This document shows, piece by piece, positions 26,368-34,979 of a DNA stretch of 41,560 bases. The stretch is from positions 1 to 41,560 of the forward strand of contig DATGUF010000052.1 of NCBI GenBank assembly GCA_035301485.1. The letters run 5' to 3'. The notes beneath the pieces are model-generated. The model was not told where the DNA came from and made no database searches. It saw only the letters and a list, made by a program, of their open reading frames with translations. The stretch is from CALEAR01 sp035301485 (GTDB lineage Bacteria > Pseudomonadota > Gammaproteobacteria > Pseudomonadales > Alcanivoracaceae). The position numbers and the translations under genes were made by a program. How positions within the stretch are numbered: the first letter of the stretch is position 1; each line of letters starts with the position of its first letter.

Positions 26368-27783
26368 ATGACTCAGGCTTCCGATATCCGCATCGAACAT
26401 GATTTAGTGGGCGAACGCGAACTGCCTAATTCCGTTTATTATGGCGTTCACACTCTAAGAGCCACTGAAAACTTCCCTATTACAGATGTTCCTATTTACA
26501 TCTACCCAGATTTAGTGCGCGCCCTTGCTAGTGTAAAAAAAGCAGCGGCCCTCACCAACCACGAGGTAGGCGTTCTTTCTGAGGAGCACTGCCAGGCTAT
26601 TTGTGCTGCGTGCGATGAAATTATCGCCGGCGAATTGCATGATCAATTTGTCGTGGACGTTATTCAAGGTGGTGCCGGCACCTCTACAAATATGAATGCC
26701 AACGAAGTGATCGCTAACCGTGCGCTCGAACTCATGGGGCACAAAAAGGGCGAATTTAAACACCTTCACCCCAACGAGCATGTGAACTTTGGGCAAAGCA
26801 CTAACGACGTGTACCCCACCGCCTTGAAAATTGCTTTGTGGCACAAAATCACTCGTTTAGTCGGCGAAATAGCAGACTTGCGCGAAGCCTTCGCCGACAA
26901 GGCGGAAGAATATAAAGATATTCTTAAAATTGGCCGCACCCAGTTACAAGACGCTGTGCCCATGACCTTGGGCCAAGAATTTCAAACCTATGTGACCATG
27001 CTCAGCAACGATGAGCGCGTGCTGCGTGAGGCGCAAAGCCATATTTGTGAAATTAACCTTGGCGGCACCGCCATTGGTACCGGCATTGCTTCGCACCCTG
27101 ATTATGCCCGCATTGTGGTGAAACACCTGCGCGAGATCACCGGCATTCCGTTAGTGAGCGCGAAAGACCTCATTAGCGCCACGCAAGATTGCGGCGGCTT
27201 CGTGCTAGTGTCTGGTGCGATCAAAAACGCAGCCACCAAACTATCGAAGATTTGCAACGACTTACGCTTGCTCTCTAGTGGCCCACGCGCTGGTTTTAAT
27301 GAGATTAATTTACCCGCAGTGCAAGCAGGTTCGAGCATCATGCCTGGCAAAGTAAACCCTGTGGTGCCAGAAGTGGTGAGCCAAGTGGCGTTTGAAGTCA
27401 TCGGCAACGATCTTACCGTCACTATGGCAGCCGAAGCAGGACAGTTGCAGCTCAACGCCTTCGAACCCATTATTGCGCACAGCATTTTCAAGAGCGCCAA
27501 ACACCTTGGCGCGGCGTGCAACACGTTAGCCCTTAACTGCGTGAAAGGCATTACGGTGAACACCGAACACCTAAAGTGCACCGTCAGCAATGCTATTGGT
27601 ATTGTTACCGCCCTGAACCCTTATATCGGCTATGCCAACGCCACCATCGTGGCGCAGGAAGCGCATCGTAATGGCACCAGTGTTTACGATGAAGTGCTAA
27701 AGCGCGAACTCATGAGCCGCGAGCAATTAGATGCGGTACTGAAGCCTGAAACACTCACCTGCCCTGTGCCCTTAAACCGTTGA
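26368..27783 (+). CDS. aspA: Aspartate ammonia-lyase
   Basis: A 471-residue member of the fumarase/aspartase superfamily, full length. Landmarks: GAGTSTNMNANEVIANRA (102-119), HPNEHVNFGQSTNDVYPTA (134-152), the TQLQDAVPMTLGQEF helix, and the flexible catalytic loop with signature GSSIMPGKVN (321-330) carrying the catalytic Ser. The N-terminus IEHDLVGERELPNSVYYG is specific for aspartase rather than fumarase. It deaminates L-aspartate to fumarate and ammonia in the cytosol. It is monocistronic, followed by a hairpin terminator. Confidence 0.97.
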   Translation: MTQASDIRIEHDLVGERELPNSVYYGVHTLRATENFPITDVPIYIYPDLVRALASVKKAAALTNHEVGVLSEEHCQAICAACDEIIAGELHDQFVVDVIQGGAGTSTNMNANEVIANRALELMGHKKGEFKHLHPNEHVNFGQSTNDVYPTALKIALWHKITRLVGEIADLREAFADKAEEYKDILKIGRTQLQDAVPMTLGQEFQTYVTMLSNDERVLREAQSHICEINLGGTAIGTGIASHPDYARIVVKHLREITGIPLVSAKDLISATQDCGGFVLVSGAIKNAATKLSKICNDLRLLSSGPRAGFNEINLPAVQAGSSIMPGKVNPVVPEVVSQVAFEVIGNDLTVTMAAEAGQLQLNAFEPIIAHSIFKSAKHLGAACNTLALNCVKGITVNTEHLKCTVSNAIGIVTALNPYIGYANATIVAQEAHRNGTSVYDEVLKRELMSREQLDAVLKPETLTCPVPLNR

Positions 27784-27788
27784 TTTAA

Positions 27789-27835
27789 ACCGCAGCACTC
27801 TTACCCGAAGAGCGCTGCGGTGATCTGTTTTATTT
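27789..27835 (+). terminator. Terminator after aspA
   Basis: Arms 27789-27796 and 27814-27821 pair over 8 bp, with a further 5-bp inner stem after one mismatch. A modest T-rich tail follows. Confidence 0.75.
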
Positions 27836-27907
27836 GCTATTTCAGCACACCTACCTTTTTCTACCCCAACACCCACTCATAATCCATCAAAATCACACCA
27901 CCTACTT

Positions 27908-27926
27908 GCGAACGATTATCATTTAG
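27908..27926. promoter_or_regulatory. Fur-box-like site upstream of the PepSY operon
   Basis: The 19-mer matches the Fur consensus GATAATGATAATCATTATC at 12 of 19 positions, with the GATTATCATT half well kept. It lies about 130 bases before the PepSY gene, suggesting iron repression. Confidence 0.5.
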
Positions 27927-28052
27927 ACTATGGTTCTCATCAACAATAATGGAGGCTAACAATATTGCCCCGAATCTCACCTACAAAAAGGCAAAAGATA
28001 ATATCCAGCCCCCATTTACAACCTTAATCCTCAAGCCAGTAACGCAGAAAAA

Positions 28053-28652
28053 ATGAAAACCAACACTAAAGCATTTTGGATACGTCTCTTACACCAAGCA
28101 CACTGGATAAGCGCCGCCATGAGCTTGGTGGTCATGCTCTTGTTTGCTTTTACTGGCATCACATTGAACCACGCTGCCGACCTTCCTGCGCGCCCCACCA
28201 TAACCACCAAAGAAGCGCACCTTCCTAGCAAGTTACTACACCAACTGGAACAGGAGCCCATCGACGCCAATGTGGACGCCTGGTTTAAACAACATCTGCA
28301 ACTAACCCTAAATTGGGCTCAAGCAGAGTGGGACGACGCCGAAATCTATCTCGATTTACCACGACCAGGCGGTGACGCCTGGCTCGCCATTGACCGCCAA
28401 ACAGGCAACATTTTTTATGAAAGCACGTCGCGCGGTTGGGTGGCCTGGTTAAACGACTTACATAAAGGGCGCAATACGGGCACGGCGTGGAGCTGGTTTA
28501 TCGATATTTTTGCTTTAGCCTGCCTCATTTTTTCCATCACTGGCCTCGTTTTGTTGCAGCTATACAGCAAAAACCGCCCTAGCACTTGGCCGCTTGTGGC
28601 CACAGGCACCCTCATTCCATTAGTACTGCTTGTGCTATTTGTACACACATAG
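28053..28652 (+). CDS. PepSY-associated TM-helix protein
   Basis: A 199-residue inner-membrane protein: TM1 at about 22-40 (ISAAMSLVVMLLFAFTG), a periplasmic PepSY-like domain (about 45-140), TM2 near 150-168 (SWFIDIFALACLIFSITGLV) and TM3 near 180-197. The motif HWISAAMSLVVMLLFAFTGI with LNHA, and the His-rich segment WLNDLHKGRNTGTAWSW, are typical of PepSY_TM proteins beside siderophore receptors and ferric reductases. The ATG overlaps the TGA of a 35-codon upstream ORF (ATGA), and its own ribosome-binding site is weak. First main gene of a probable four-gene iron-related operon. Confidence 0.87.
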   Translation: MKTNTKAFWIRLLHQAHWISAAMSLVVMLLFAFTGITLNHAADLPARPTITTKEAHLPSKLLHQLEQEPIDANVDAWFKQHLQLTLNWAQAEWDDAEIYLDLPRPGGDAWLAIDRQTGNIFYESTSRGWVAWLNDLHKGRNTGTAWSWFIDIFALACLIFSITGLVLLQLYSKNRPSTWPLVATGTLIPLVLLVLFVHT

Positions 28653-28661
28653 GAGAGACCC

Positions 28662-29174
28662 ATGAGAAAAACACTGGCAACACTTACCTTACTGGCCTGT
28701 GCCAGCTTCGCCCATGCACAGGACGTTGAACTGAGTATTGAGGTGCCTGCACTGAATGTGGCCGAATACCATCGGCCTTATGTAGCAGCTTGGCTAGAAA
28801 ACGAAAACGGGCAATTTGTGGCCAATCTCAGCGTTTGGTACGACCAAAAGCTACGCAATAACGAAGGTGAAAAGTGGCTAAAAGATATGCGCCAATGGTG
28901 GCGCAAATCGGGCCGCACCACCAGCGTACCCGTGGAAGGCGTAACCGGCGCTACCCGCCCTGTGGGTGTGCACACTCTCACCTATTCCACCCAAGCAGCG
29001 CCATTTTCTGAGCTTGCCCCTGGCAAATATCAGTTGCGCGTAGAAGCTGCACGGGAAGTGGGCGGCCGCGAAATGGTCACACTACCTTTCACTTGGCCAC
29101 AAACCACAGCAACCAAGTTTCAACAAGCTGGCGACAGCGAGCTTGGCACCGTTCAATTGACCATTAAACCTTAA
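28662..29174 (+). CDS. DUF2271 periplasmic protein
   Basis: A 170-residue exported protein, with a signal peptide ending CASFAHAQ (cleavage about residue 20), then a single DUF2271 domain (RPYVAAWLENENGQFVANLSVWY, GVTGATRPVGVHTL, GKYQLRVEAAREVGGRE). Function is unknown; such genes recur between PepSY_TM and DUF4198 genes in iron-repressed clusters, as here. It follows the PepSY gene by 9 bp and precedes DUF4198 by 12 bp. Confidence 0.88.
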   Translation: MRKTLATLTLLACASFAHAQDVELSIEVPALNVAEYHRPYVAAWLENENGQFVANLSVWYDQKLRNNEGEKWLKDMRQWWRKSGRTTSVPVEGVTGATRPVGVHTLTYSTQAAPFSELAPGKYQLRVEAAREVGGREMVTLPFTWPQTTATKFQQAGDSELGTVQLTIKP

Positions 29175-29186
29175 TAGGACACTGCT

Positions 29187-30005
29187 ATGTATACATCGCT
29201 CTTACGCACCATTAGCCTTGCCGCACTCGCTGCGAGCTTAATGTTACCGATCAACGCCCAAGCACACCGAGCTTGGATATTACCTGCTGCCACTGTGCTT
29301 TCTAGCGACAATGCTTGGGTCACCGTGGACGCCGCCATTTCCAATGATATTTTCCACACGGATTATCACGCCATGGATCTCAGCGCCATAAAAATATTTA
29401 ACCCCAAAGGCAAAGAAGTGGCCATGCAAAACCCCAGCAAAGGCCGCTACCGCTCAGTATTTGACGTGGAACTAACAGAAAACGGCACCTATAAGATTGC
29501 TGCCGTTAACGAAGGGGCTTTCGCCATGTGGGAAGAAAATGGCGAGCGCAAACGCTGGCGAGGTGCTTTAGCAGAACTTAGCCAAGCTGTCCCTGAAAAT
29601 GCCAAGCAAGTGCAGTTGACAGAAATCCATCGGCGTTTAGAAACCTTCGTTACCAATGGCGCCCCCACTACAGAAGCTCTAACTCTCAGCAAGCAAGGGT
29701 TAGAGCTCCTACCGCACACCCATCCTAACGACCTGTTCGCCACAGAAACAGCACGCTTTCAATTATTAATAGACGGCAAACCCGCCGCCAATTCCAGTGT
29801 GGAAGTAATACCTGGCGGTATGCGCTACCGTGATGCCCAAGAAGCAATATCCACCACTGCGGACGAAGAAGGCTACATTAACATTACTTGGCCGCACGCG
29901 GGCATGTACTGGCTGAATGCGATCTACGAGGACAATCAGGCCGAAACTCAAAGGGCTAAACGACGCGCGAGCTATACAGCTACTTTTGAGGTGTTGCCTT
30001 TGTAG
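29187..30005 (+). CDS. DUF4198 periplasmic protein
   Basis: A 272-residue exported protein. The signal peptide ends at INAQA and the mature part begins with the family-typical HRAWILPAATVLSS. Two immunoglobulin-like beta domains are suggested (about 27-130 and 185-272), the second with ARFQLLIDGKPAANSSVEVIPG and YINITWPHAGMYWLNAIYE. DUF4198 proteins are found in metal-uptake clusters and are thought to bind or help pass metal ions in the periplasm; direct evidence for this copy is absent. Third gene of the operon. Confidence 0.88.
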   Translation: MYTSLLRTISLAALAASLMLPINAQAHRAWILPAATVLSSDNAWVTVDAAISNDIFHTDYHAMDLSAIKIFNPKGKEVAMQNPSKGRYRSVFDVELTENGTYKIAAVNEGAFAMWEENGERKRWRGALAELSQAVPENAKQVQLTEIHRRLETFVTNGAPTTEALTLSKQGLELLPHTHPNDLFATETARFQLLIDGKPAANSSVEVIPGGMRYRDAQEAISTTADEEGYINITWPHAGMYWLNAIYEDNQAETQRAKRRASYTATFEVLPL

Positions 30006-30022
30006 GCAGCGTTTACTTCCCC

Positions 30023-30061
30023 CCCCAACCCCCACACCTTCACTGGTGTGTTTGGTTGGGG
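30023..30061. other. Hairpin between DUF4198 and the flavoprotein gene
   Basis: A two-part stem: 30033-30038 with 30045-30050 (6 bp), an internal loop, then 30023-30030 with 30054-30061 (8 bp, C/G rich). It is followed only by CTCTTT, so partial termination or mRNA processing is likelier than a strong stop. Confidence 0.55.
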
Positions 30062-30079
30062 CTCTTTAATGTGGCTTTC

Positions 30080-31735
30080 ATGAAACGTATCGCTCTATAC
30101 ATCAGCGTTGGCGCTGCTCTATTATTTTTAAGTGCCCCAACATTGCTGACCAACAAAACGGAACAAGGCCTACAGGCTTTTAATCAGATTGCCCCCACAA
30201 AACAAGGCCTAAGCACTCACCACCTACTGCAGCAAGCAAAGCATCACCAACCACTAGAAGCTGACAGGTTCACCTTTTATCACTTTCCTCAGGCACACCC
30301 TTTGGTGCTTTACTTCGCAGGGCCACAAGTGCTCCACATGCAACGCCTGCACCAACAAACCGGCGAACCTATCGCGCCTTTGTTAGGTGAAGCATGGGTT
30401 AATTCGTTGCACCGGGCTATGCAGCATTGGCAAAACCACTGGCACACTCCTTATTGGCCCGCCGCTTTAGCGCTCTTATTGTTATTTATTCTTTGGGCTC
30501 GTAGATATAAACCAGCTGTCGGCACGCTAACAGAGCTCAATGCTAATACCCTATTGCTAGCTTACGCGAGCCAAACTGGCACCGCACAAGCCATGGCAGA
30601 ACAATTGCAGCAAGCTTATGAACATCAAGGCCGTGCTGTTCACTGTGTAAGCCTAAACGCTCTCACTCCACAATTATTACAGCAATGCCAACGAGCCCTG
30701 TTCATTGCTAGCACTTGCGGTGATGGCGACACACCTGATAATGGGGCTCGCTTCGCCTCACGCTTTTTTACTCAGGCGTTTGATTTTTCAACCCTCACTT
30801 TTGCCGTATTGGCTCTTGGCGATAAACGCTACCCGCAGTTTTGCGCCTTCGGCCTGCGCTTGCACCAATGGTTAGAAAACAACCAAGCGCGCGCTTTATT
30901 TGCACCACAAACTTACGATAGTAGCAACGGCGAATTGCCCACACTCTGGCAACAACATTTGCAGCAAGAAGGTATAGATGGCACCAACCAAACCGAGCCA
31001 TGGCATGCGGCCACCCTTATTAAACGAGTTTGCCTAAACCCTAACAGCCATAACGAACCCTTATATCTGCTACGCTTCCATACACCCACGCTCACGTGGC
31101 AAGCGGGTGATATTTTGTGCTGCCAAATCCCCACGGCGAGCGGCTATGTGCTTCGCGAATATTCCATTGCCAACATGCTGACCACACAGCAATCCGTTGA
31201 ATTAGTGGTGCGGCAACTGCACAAAAAAAATGGTGAACTAGGCTTAGGGTCAGGATGGCTCACCGAAACACTTGCCTTACAAAGCGACCTAACCGTAAAA
31301 GTGCGTACCAACCCTGCTTTCGCCCTCGCGCCTCACGACGCGCCTGTAATACTTATTGGTGCTGGCTCCGGCATAGCTGGTTTACGCAGCCATTGGCAGC
31401 ACAGGGCCACCCAGCTAGCAGAAAACACATGGCTAGTTTATGGTGAACGGCACCCTGATAACGAAAATTTCCTACCTTTCTTGTTGCCCGAAACGTTTGC
31501 TTGCATTAGCACAGCCTTCTCACAATGCAGCTCGCAGCCACACTATGTACAAGATGTTCTCGTTAACCACCTACAACACGTAAAACACTGGATTAACAAC
31601 GGTGCTTATCTTTATATCTGCGGAAGCCAAACGGGAATGGGCGAAGGAGTGCACCAAGCTTTAGTTAGCATTCTTGGAGAAGAAACGTTGCAGAAGTTAG
31701 CCAACGAAGGCCGCTACAGGAAGGATTTATACTAG
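30080..31735 (+). CDS. Membrane-anchored flavodoxin/FNR reductase (CysJ-like)
   Basis: The ATG at 30080 gives 551 residues starting MKRIALYISVGAALLF; an upstream TTG at 30056 would lie in the hairpin and is less likely. Two TM segments (about 4-20 and 128-144) bracket a short periplasmic PepSY-like region. Then come a flavodoxin domain (about 155-290; FMN loop SQTGTAQ, STCGDGDTPDNG) and an NADPH-ferredoxin-reductase domain (about 330-551; FAD motif REYSIAN, pyridine-nucleotide motif GAGSGIAG, CGSQTGMGEGV). This is the architecture of cytoplasm-facing diflavin reductases linked to ferric-siderophore reduction. It would supply electrons from NADPH to reduce iron at the membrane. Confidence 0.9.
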   Translation: MKRIALYISVGAALLFLSAPTLLTNKTEQGLQAFNQIAPTKQGLSTHHLLQQAKHHQPLEADRFTFYHFPQAHPLVLYFAGPQVLHMQRLHQQTGEPIAPLLGEAWVNSLHRAMQHWQNHWHTPYWPAALALLLLFILWARRYKPAVGTLTELNANTLLLAYASQTGTAQAMAEQLQQAYEHQGRAVHCVSLNALTPQLLQQCQRALFIASTCGDGDTPDNGARFASRFFTQAFDFSTLTFAVLALGDKRYPQFCAFGLRLHQWLENNQARALFAPQTYDSSNGELPTLWQQHLQQEGIDGTNQTEPWHAATLIKRVCLNPNSHNEPLYLLRFHTPTLTWQAGDILCCQIPTASGYVLREYSIANMLTTQQSVELVVRQLHKKNGELGLGSGWLTETLALQSDLTVKVRTNPAFALAPHDAPVILIGAGSGIAGLRSHWQHRATQLAENTWLVYGERHPDNENFLPFLLPETFACISTAFSQCSSQPHYVQDVLVNHLQHVKHWINNGAYLYICGSQTGMGEGVHQALVSILGEETLQKLANEGRYRKDLY

Positions 31736-31760
31736 CCTTGCCCTCATCTGGGGCAAGGCT
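31734..31760. other. Hairpin between convergent genes
   Basis: A perfect 10-bp stem (31734-31743 with 31751-31760) and a 7-base loop right at the flavoprotein stop. Neither side has a T-run, so intrinsic termination is uncertain; it may protect 3' ends. Confidence 0.5.
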
Positions 31761-31773
31761 GCAAGGCGTGGGA

Positions 31774-32151
31774 TTAAGGTTGCGTTAAAGGCTCTGCTGC
31801 TTGTAAATAACTTGCCCCACTGTTTTGTATGGTGTCCACATCGAAGGTTTCTGAAGCCACATGCACCTCTTCTAACAGTTCTGCAATGTTTCCCAATGCC
31901 TCGGCAATGGTTTCTAAAGCATTTTCTAAGGTATATGTCAGTTCGTGGATAGCTACCACGTCTTCTCCAGTGATGTTTCCTGCTAGCCTCTACTTTAGCC
32001 GTTGGTTGTGACTGGTTAGGTTAGCCACGGCCAGTGTAGGTGCTTCTAAGCCTTTAAAATGAGGAGGCCGCTGCAGATCTTCCTGAGCGATCCCTGCATC
32101 AGCAAGAAACAAAGTGGAAGTGAGTGCTAAAGTCGAAAATACACGTTTCAT
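31774..32151 (-). pseudogene. DUF6746-family secreted protein interrupted by TAG
   Basis: The frame from the ATG at 32151 encodes a signal peptide (MKRVFSTLALTSTLFLADAG) and EDLQRPPHFKG, then meets a TAG at 31992-31990 (codon 54), and continues in the same frame to 31774 with EDVVAIHELTYTLENALETI and LLEEVHVASETFDVDTI. The combined 124 residues match, from memory, the small exported DUF6746 proteins, so the stop cuts a conserved gene. An internal GTG at 31959 could give a 61-residue remnant without a signal peptide. It lies 95 bp downstream of the DUF6607 gene, likely in the same iron-regulated transcript. Function unknown. Confidence 0.72.
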
Positions 32152-32245
32152 ACGTTCACCTGTGATGGTTTATAAATGGTTTTCAACTAAAAAGACGTGC
32201 CGCCGCTGAGTGGATGGCTGTTACTTTGCGGCAGCACGTGCAAAA

Positions 32246-33232
32246 CTACCGCGCCAAACTCAGCTGCCCTTCCGCCTGTTGAGGCTCAAGAAGAAACGGC
32301 GCCAAGGCAGCCTCTGCTGCTGCCAACAGCTCAACTTGAGTATGCGCCTTTTCTGTTTGGTTCAATGCATCACGAGCAACAGCACTGAAATGTGCTCGTT
32401 TATTTTCCCCTGGCCACTGCAGCGCCACTTTTTCTTGTTGCATTAATGGCTTCCACACCTCTCTCACTGCCTGCCAATATTCTTTAGTCTCCTGCCAATA
32501 TTGTTCTGCTTTCGCAAAATCTAAATCAGGGTTACGTTGGTAAGTGTTAACACCCCTTTCTTTAGCCACCAAGGTGTCATTGGCACTTTTTAATTTCTGG
32601 CTATCTTGCTCATGCACCCACCCCTGAGGCGTAAGAACATGACGATTCACCGTTACCATTACGTCATAATCCTGGCGCTCGCTGTATTCTCTCCGGGGCA
32701 AAGGGCGCCAGCTTGCATCAGACTCCCAGCTCACCACGCCATGCTTTTTCTGCCAACGTCCAAAGCCTGCATAACGCGGGCTGTCATCCACTTGCCACAC
32801 AGTTTGCACCCAAGCATCGCGGGCTTCAGCTGCTGGCACCTCTCGCTGCCCCCAAGTGTAATCGCCAAGATACTGCCAAAATTGGGTTTGCTCGTATTCC
32901 CAGTCTTGCCGCCAATGTTTAACCACATGCCCATCCACTACCAAAAGATGTTGCAAACTAATGCGCTCTGGCGAATTCTCTAGTACCAGCACCTTCTCTG
33001 TTGCCTGTGCCGTGTAAGGTGGCTGGAGTGCATACCCTGGTTCCATAGGCACCGTTTCTTCAAATTGGAAAGTTACATCGAAACTTCCTGCCATGGATAA
33101 AATAGCTTGCCGTTGTTCTTCCAGTGTTAGCTTTTCTACGTGTTGCGCGTGGCCCACAGGCTGAGGTGTGCTGCAAGCTACCAACGCCACGGTAGCTAGA
33201 ACACCCATGATGGTGATGAGTTTTCGCCGCAT
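32246..33232 (-). CDS. DUF6607-family lipoprotein
   Basis: A 328-residue protein with a lipoprotein signal peptide (lipobox LVAC, Cys20). The body matches the DUF6607 type as I know it: AGSFDVTFQFEET, SLQHLLVVDGHVVKHWRQDW, WQYLGDYTWGQREV, WQVDDSPRYAGFGRW and SWRPLPRREYSERQDYDVM, rich in Trp and beta strands. Function is unknown; such genes are often near TonB-dependent iron receptors. A good Fur-box match lies 45-63 bases upstream. The DUF6746 pseudogene follows. Confidence 0.82.
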   Translation of the reverse strand: MRRKLITIMGVLATVALVACSTPQPVGHAQHVEKLTLEEQRQAILSMAGSFDVTFQFEETVPMEPGYALQPPYTAQATEKVLVLENSPERISLQHLLVVDGHVVKHWRQDWEYEQTQFWQYLGDYTWGQREVPAAEARDAWVQTVWQVDDSPRYAGFGRWQKKHGVVSWESDASWRPLPRREYSERQDYDVMVTVNRHVLTPQGWVHEQDSQKLKSANDTLVAKERGVNTYQRNPDLDFAKAEQYWQETKEYWQAVREVWKPLMQQEKVALQWPGENKRAHFSAVARDALNQTEKAHTQVELLAAAEAALAPFLLEPQQAEGQLSLAR

Positions 33233-33276
33233 AAGATCCTCTCTTCTTGTTTGTTTTTAACGTACCGAACGAGAAC

Positions 33277-33295
33277 CTTAATAAGAATCATTATC
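33277..33295. promoter_or_regulatory. Fur box upstream of the DUF6607 gene
   Basis: The 19-mer on the plus strand matches GATAATGATAATCATTATC at 15 of 19 positions, including the last eight. Its position just upstream of the leftward DUF6607 gene indicates iron-dependent repression. Confidence 0.75.
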
Positions 33296-33660
33296 AATTG
33301 AAATAAGAGATTTTCCGACGATATTGTTATGTGGCGCTGGCCTCATGCTCACCCTAGGCGCAAAGCTTGTCGGCCACCAAAAAGCCATCGGCACTGTTCA
33401 TAGACTTCATTTTTTGCTATGGCCGAAAATTTGGCTTTAGCGTGACTTTACAAAAGCTAGATTGCGAATAAATGCTATGAGCACGTTTACGGGTAGATTT
33501 TAGAGACGTTAACAACAGCACCACATGGGGTTTCTAGCTAGATGCCACCACTACACAAACGCCGACGATATGTTACAGGGCCAAAATGGCCTGCATTATA
33601 TTATTTTTTCTAGTGACAACAGAGTGTTTAGCCCCCTTGGAGCCATAGTAGCAGCGCCAT
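33296..33660. other. Intergenic stretch between the DUF6607 gene and qhpG
   Basis: No supported gene. It has mixed composition and a short GGCC-AAAA-TGGCC hairpin near 33581-33593 followed by an AT/T-rich tract. There is no convincing terminator for the qhp operon and no recognised RNA gene. Confidence 0.35.
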
Positions 33661-34953
33661 TTAACGCAAACCCTGTGCTGCCAACCAAACGAGCAGGCTA
33701 GCCTGCTCTTGCGGAGTATGGGTAGCTAATATTGAATCCCACGACTCTTCAGCTAACCAGCGTTTAAATAAAGGGGCCAAGGCTATGCCATCCACATGCC
33801 AAATACCGAGTGGCTGATCTGGTGTAACAACCACTTCTTGCTCGCGAATGAAAAAATCCTCTATAACAGCTTTTTTACGCACAGCTATTTCTGCTATAGG
33901 CGTAGCCATTTGATGGCTCTCTTGAGTATCTGGCCACTGCTGTCGTTGGTGCCAAAACACTTCATCAGCATAGCGTGTCTCCTCAGCATAAAATTCACGC
34001 CCCATGCGAGCAAAACGATAAAATAGGTGTTCCACCCGTTGGTTATGAAAATCTTTAGCCAACTGCGCAGAGGACTTAGCCTTCAGCAAGGTATTAATCA
34101 CGGATGGGGCCTGCAACGCTGAAGACATGGACTGAAAAATACCATTGCCTGACAGCGAGTCCACAGCCATGGCGGCATCACCAACTCTTAACCAGTTATC
34201 TCCACAAGCAGAGTTATTCAGAATTGAAGTACCAGCCCTAACATGCACATCCACGGCCCGCAATTCATCCTCTGCAAACAACGAATGAAATACATCGCAA
34301 TGCTTCTGTTTCGCACGGCAAAAGTCTAACAACTCATGCTTAGCCGGCAACACTTCTGCCGTATCTAACGTATATTGCCAATAGCCTAAACGCGATAAAC
34401 GCGCGCCCCACACCCACCCCTTAGGATCGCTACGAATAGCAGTAGCATTAGTAGCGGCGTTATGCGTCCATCGGTTTAAAATACTGATTGTTTCTGGGCC
34501 ACGAAGGCTTTCTGCAGCCCGTGGTGCACTGCGCCCTCTGGCCTCCACCCAAAAATCCGCCTCCACCGTAGCACCGGTATCCACATCAATGCGCCAGCCG
34601 GAGCCATGCTCAGAAACCTTGGTCACACCTGCTACCTGCACAGGCACTCCTAACGCTTGCGCATCTTTCCACAGAGCACGGTCAAACTTACTTCTGTCTA
34701 CTAGCCACTCATGGTTTTGGGCATGTTGGACGCCATTCCAACTCACTTGCCGTACACCCGGCTCTTCAATGCTGGCTACCGTATGGTGCAACTGCTGCTG
34801 AGCAAGCGCTTGCAACACCCGTGCAGACACCCCCTCTACAGAGGCGAAACGCCGTGGCCGCCCTAGCAAGCAAACGTTATAACCCAATCGCTTTAAGCCT
34901 ACTGCTGTTATAACGCCTGCTGGCCCAGCTCCTGTTATCACAATGGTAGTCAA
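33661..34953 (-). CDS. qhpG: FAD-dependent monooxygenase, QhpG-like
   Basis: A 430-residue flavoprotein with an N-terminal Rossmann motif GAGPAG (residues 8-13), an internal EARGRSAPR, and the FAD ribityl-binding VGDAAMAVDSLSGNG (257-271), resembling tryptophan-halogenase-type monooxygenases. In known amine dehydrogenase operons QhpG hydroxylates the Trp of the QhpC subunit that becomes cysteine tryptophylquinone. Its place at the end of this qhp operon supports the same role. The start codon is TTG, with AGGG nearby and no usable ATG. It follows the outer-membrane protein gene by about 26 bp. Confidence 0.83.
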   Translation of the reverse strand: MTTIVITGAGPAGVITAVGLKRLGYNVCLLGRPRRFASVEGVSARVLQALAQQQLHHTVASIEEPGVRQVSWNGVQHAQNHEWLVDRSKFDRALWKDAQALGVPVQVAGVTKVSEHGSGWRIDVDTGATVEADFWVEARGRSAPRAAESLRGPETISILNRWTHNAATNATAIRSDPKGWVWGARLSRLGYWQYTLDTAEVLPAKHELLDFCRAKQKHCDVFHSLFAEDELRAVDVHVRAGTSILNNSACGDNWLRVGDAAMAVDSLSGNGIFQSMSSALQAPSVINTLLKAKSSAQLAKDFHNQRVEHLFYRFARMGREFYAEETRYADEVFWHQRQQWPDTQESHQMATPIAEIAVRKKAVIEDFFIREQEVVVTPDQPLGIWHVDGIALAPLFKRWLAEESWDSILATHTPQEQASLLVWLAAQGLR

Positions 34954-34979
34954 AATGGCACCCTATTTATGCGTAAGCT

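Noticed and set aside
19213..31992. Genome-wide TAG recoding as explanation of the two internal amber codons
   Set aside because: Several intact genes (711-aa gene, methyltransferase, PepSY, DUF4198, flavoprotein) end in TAG at their natural C-termini.
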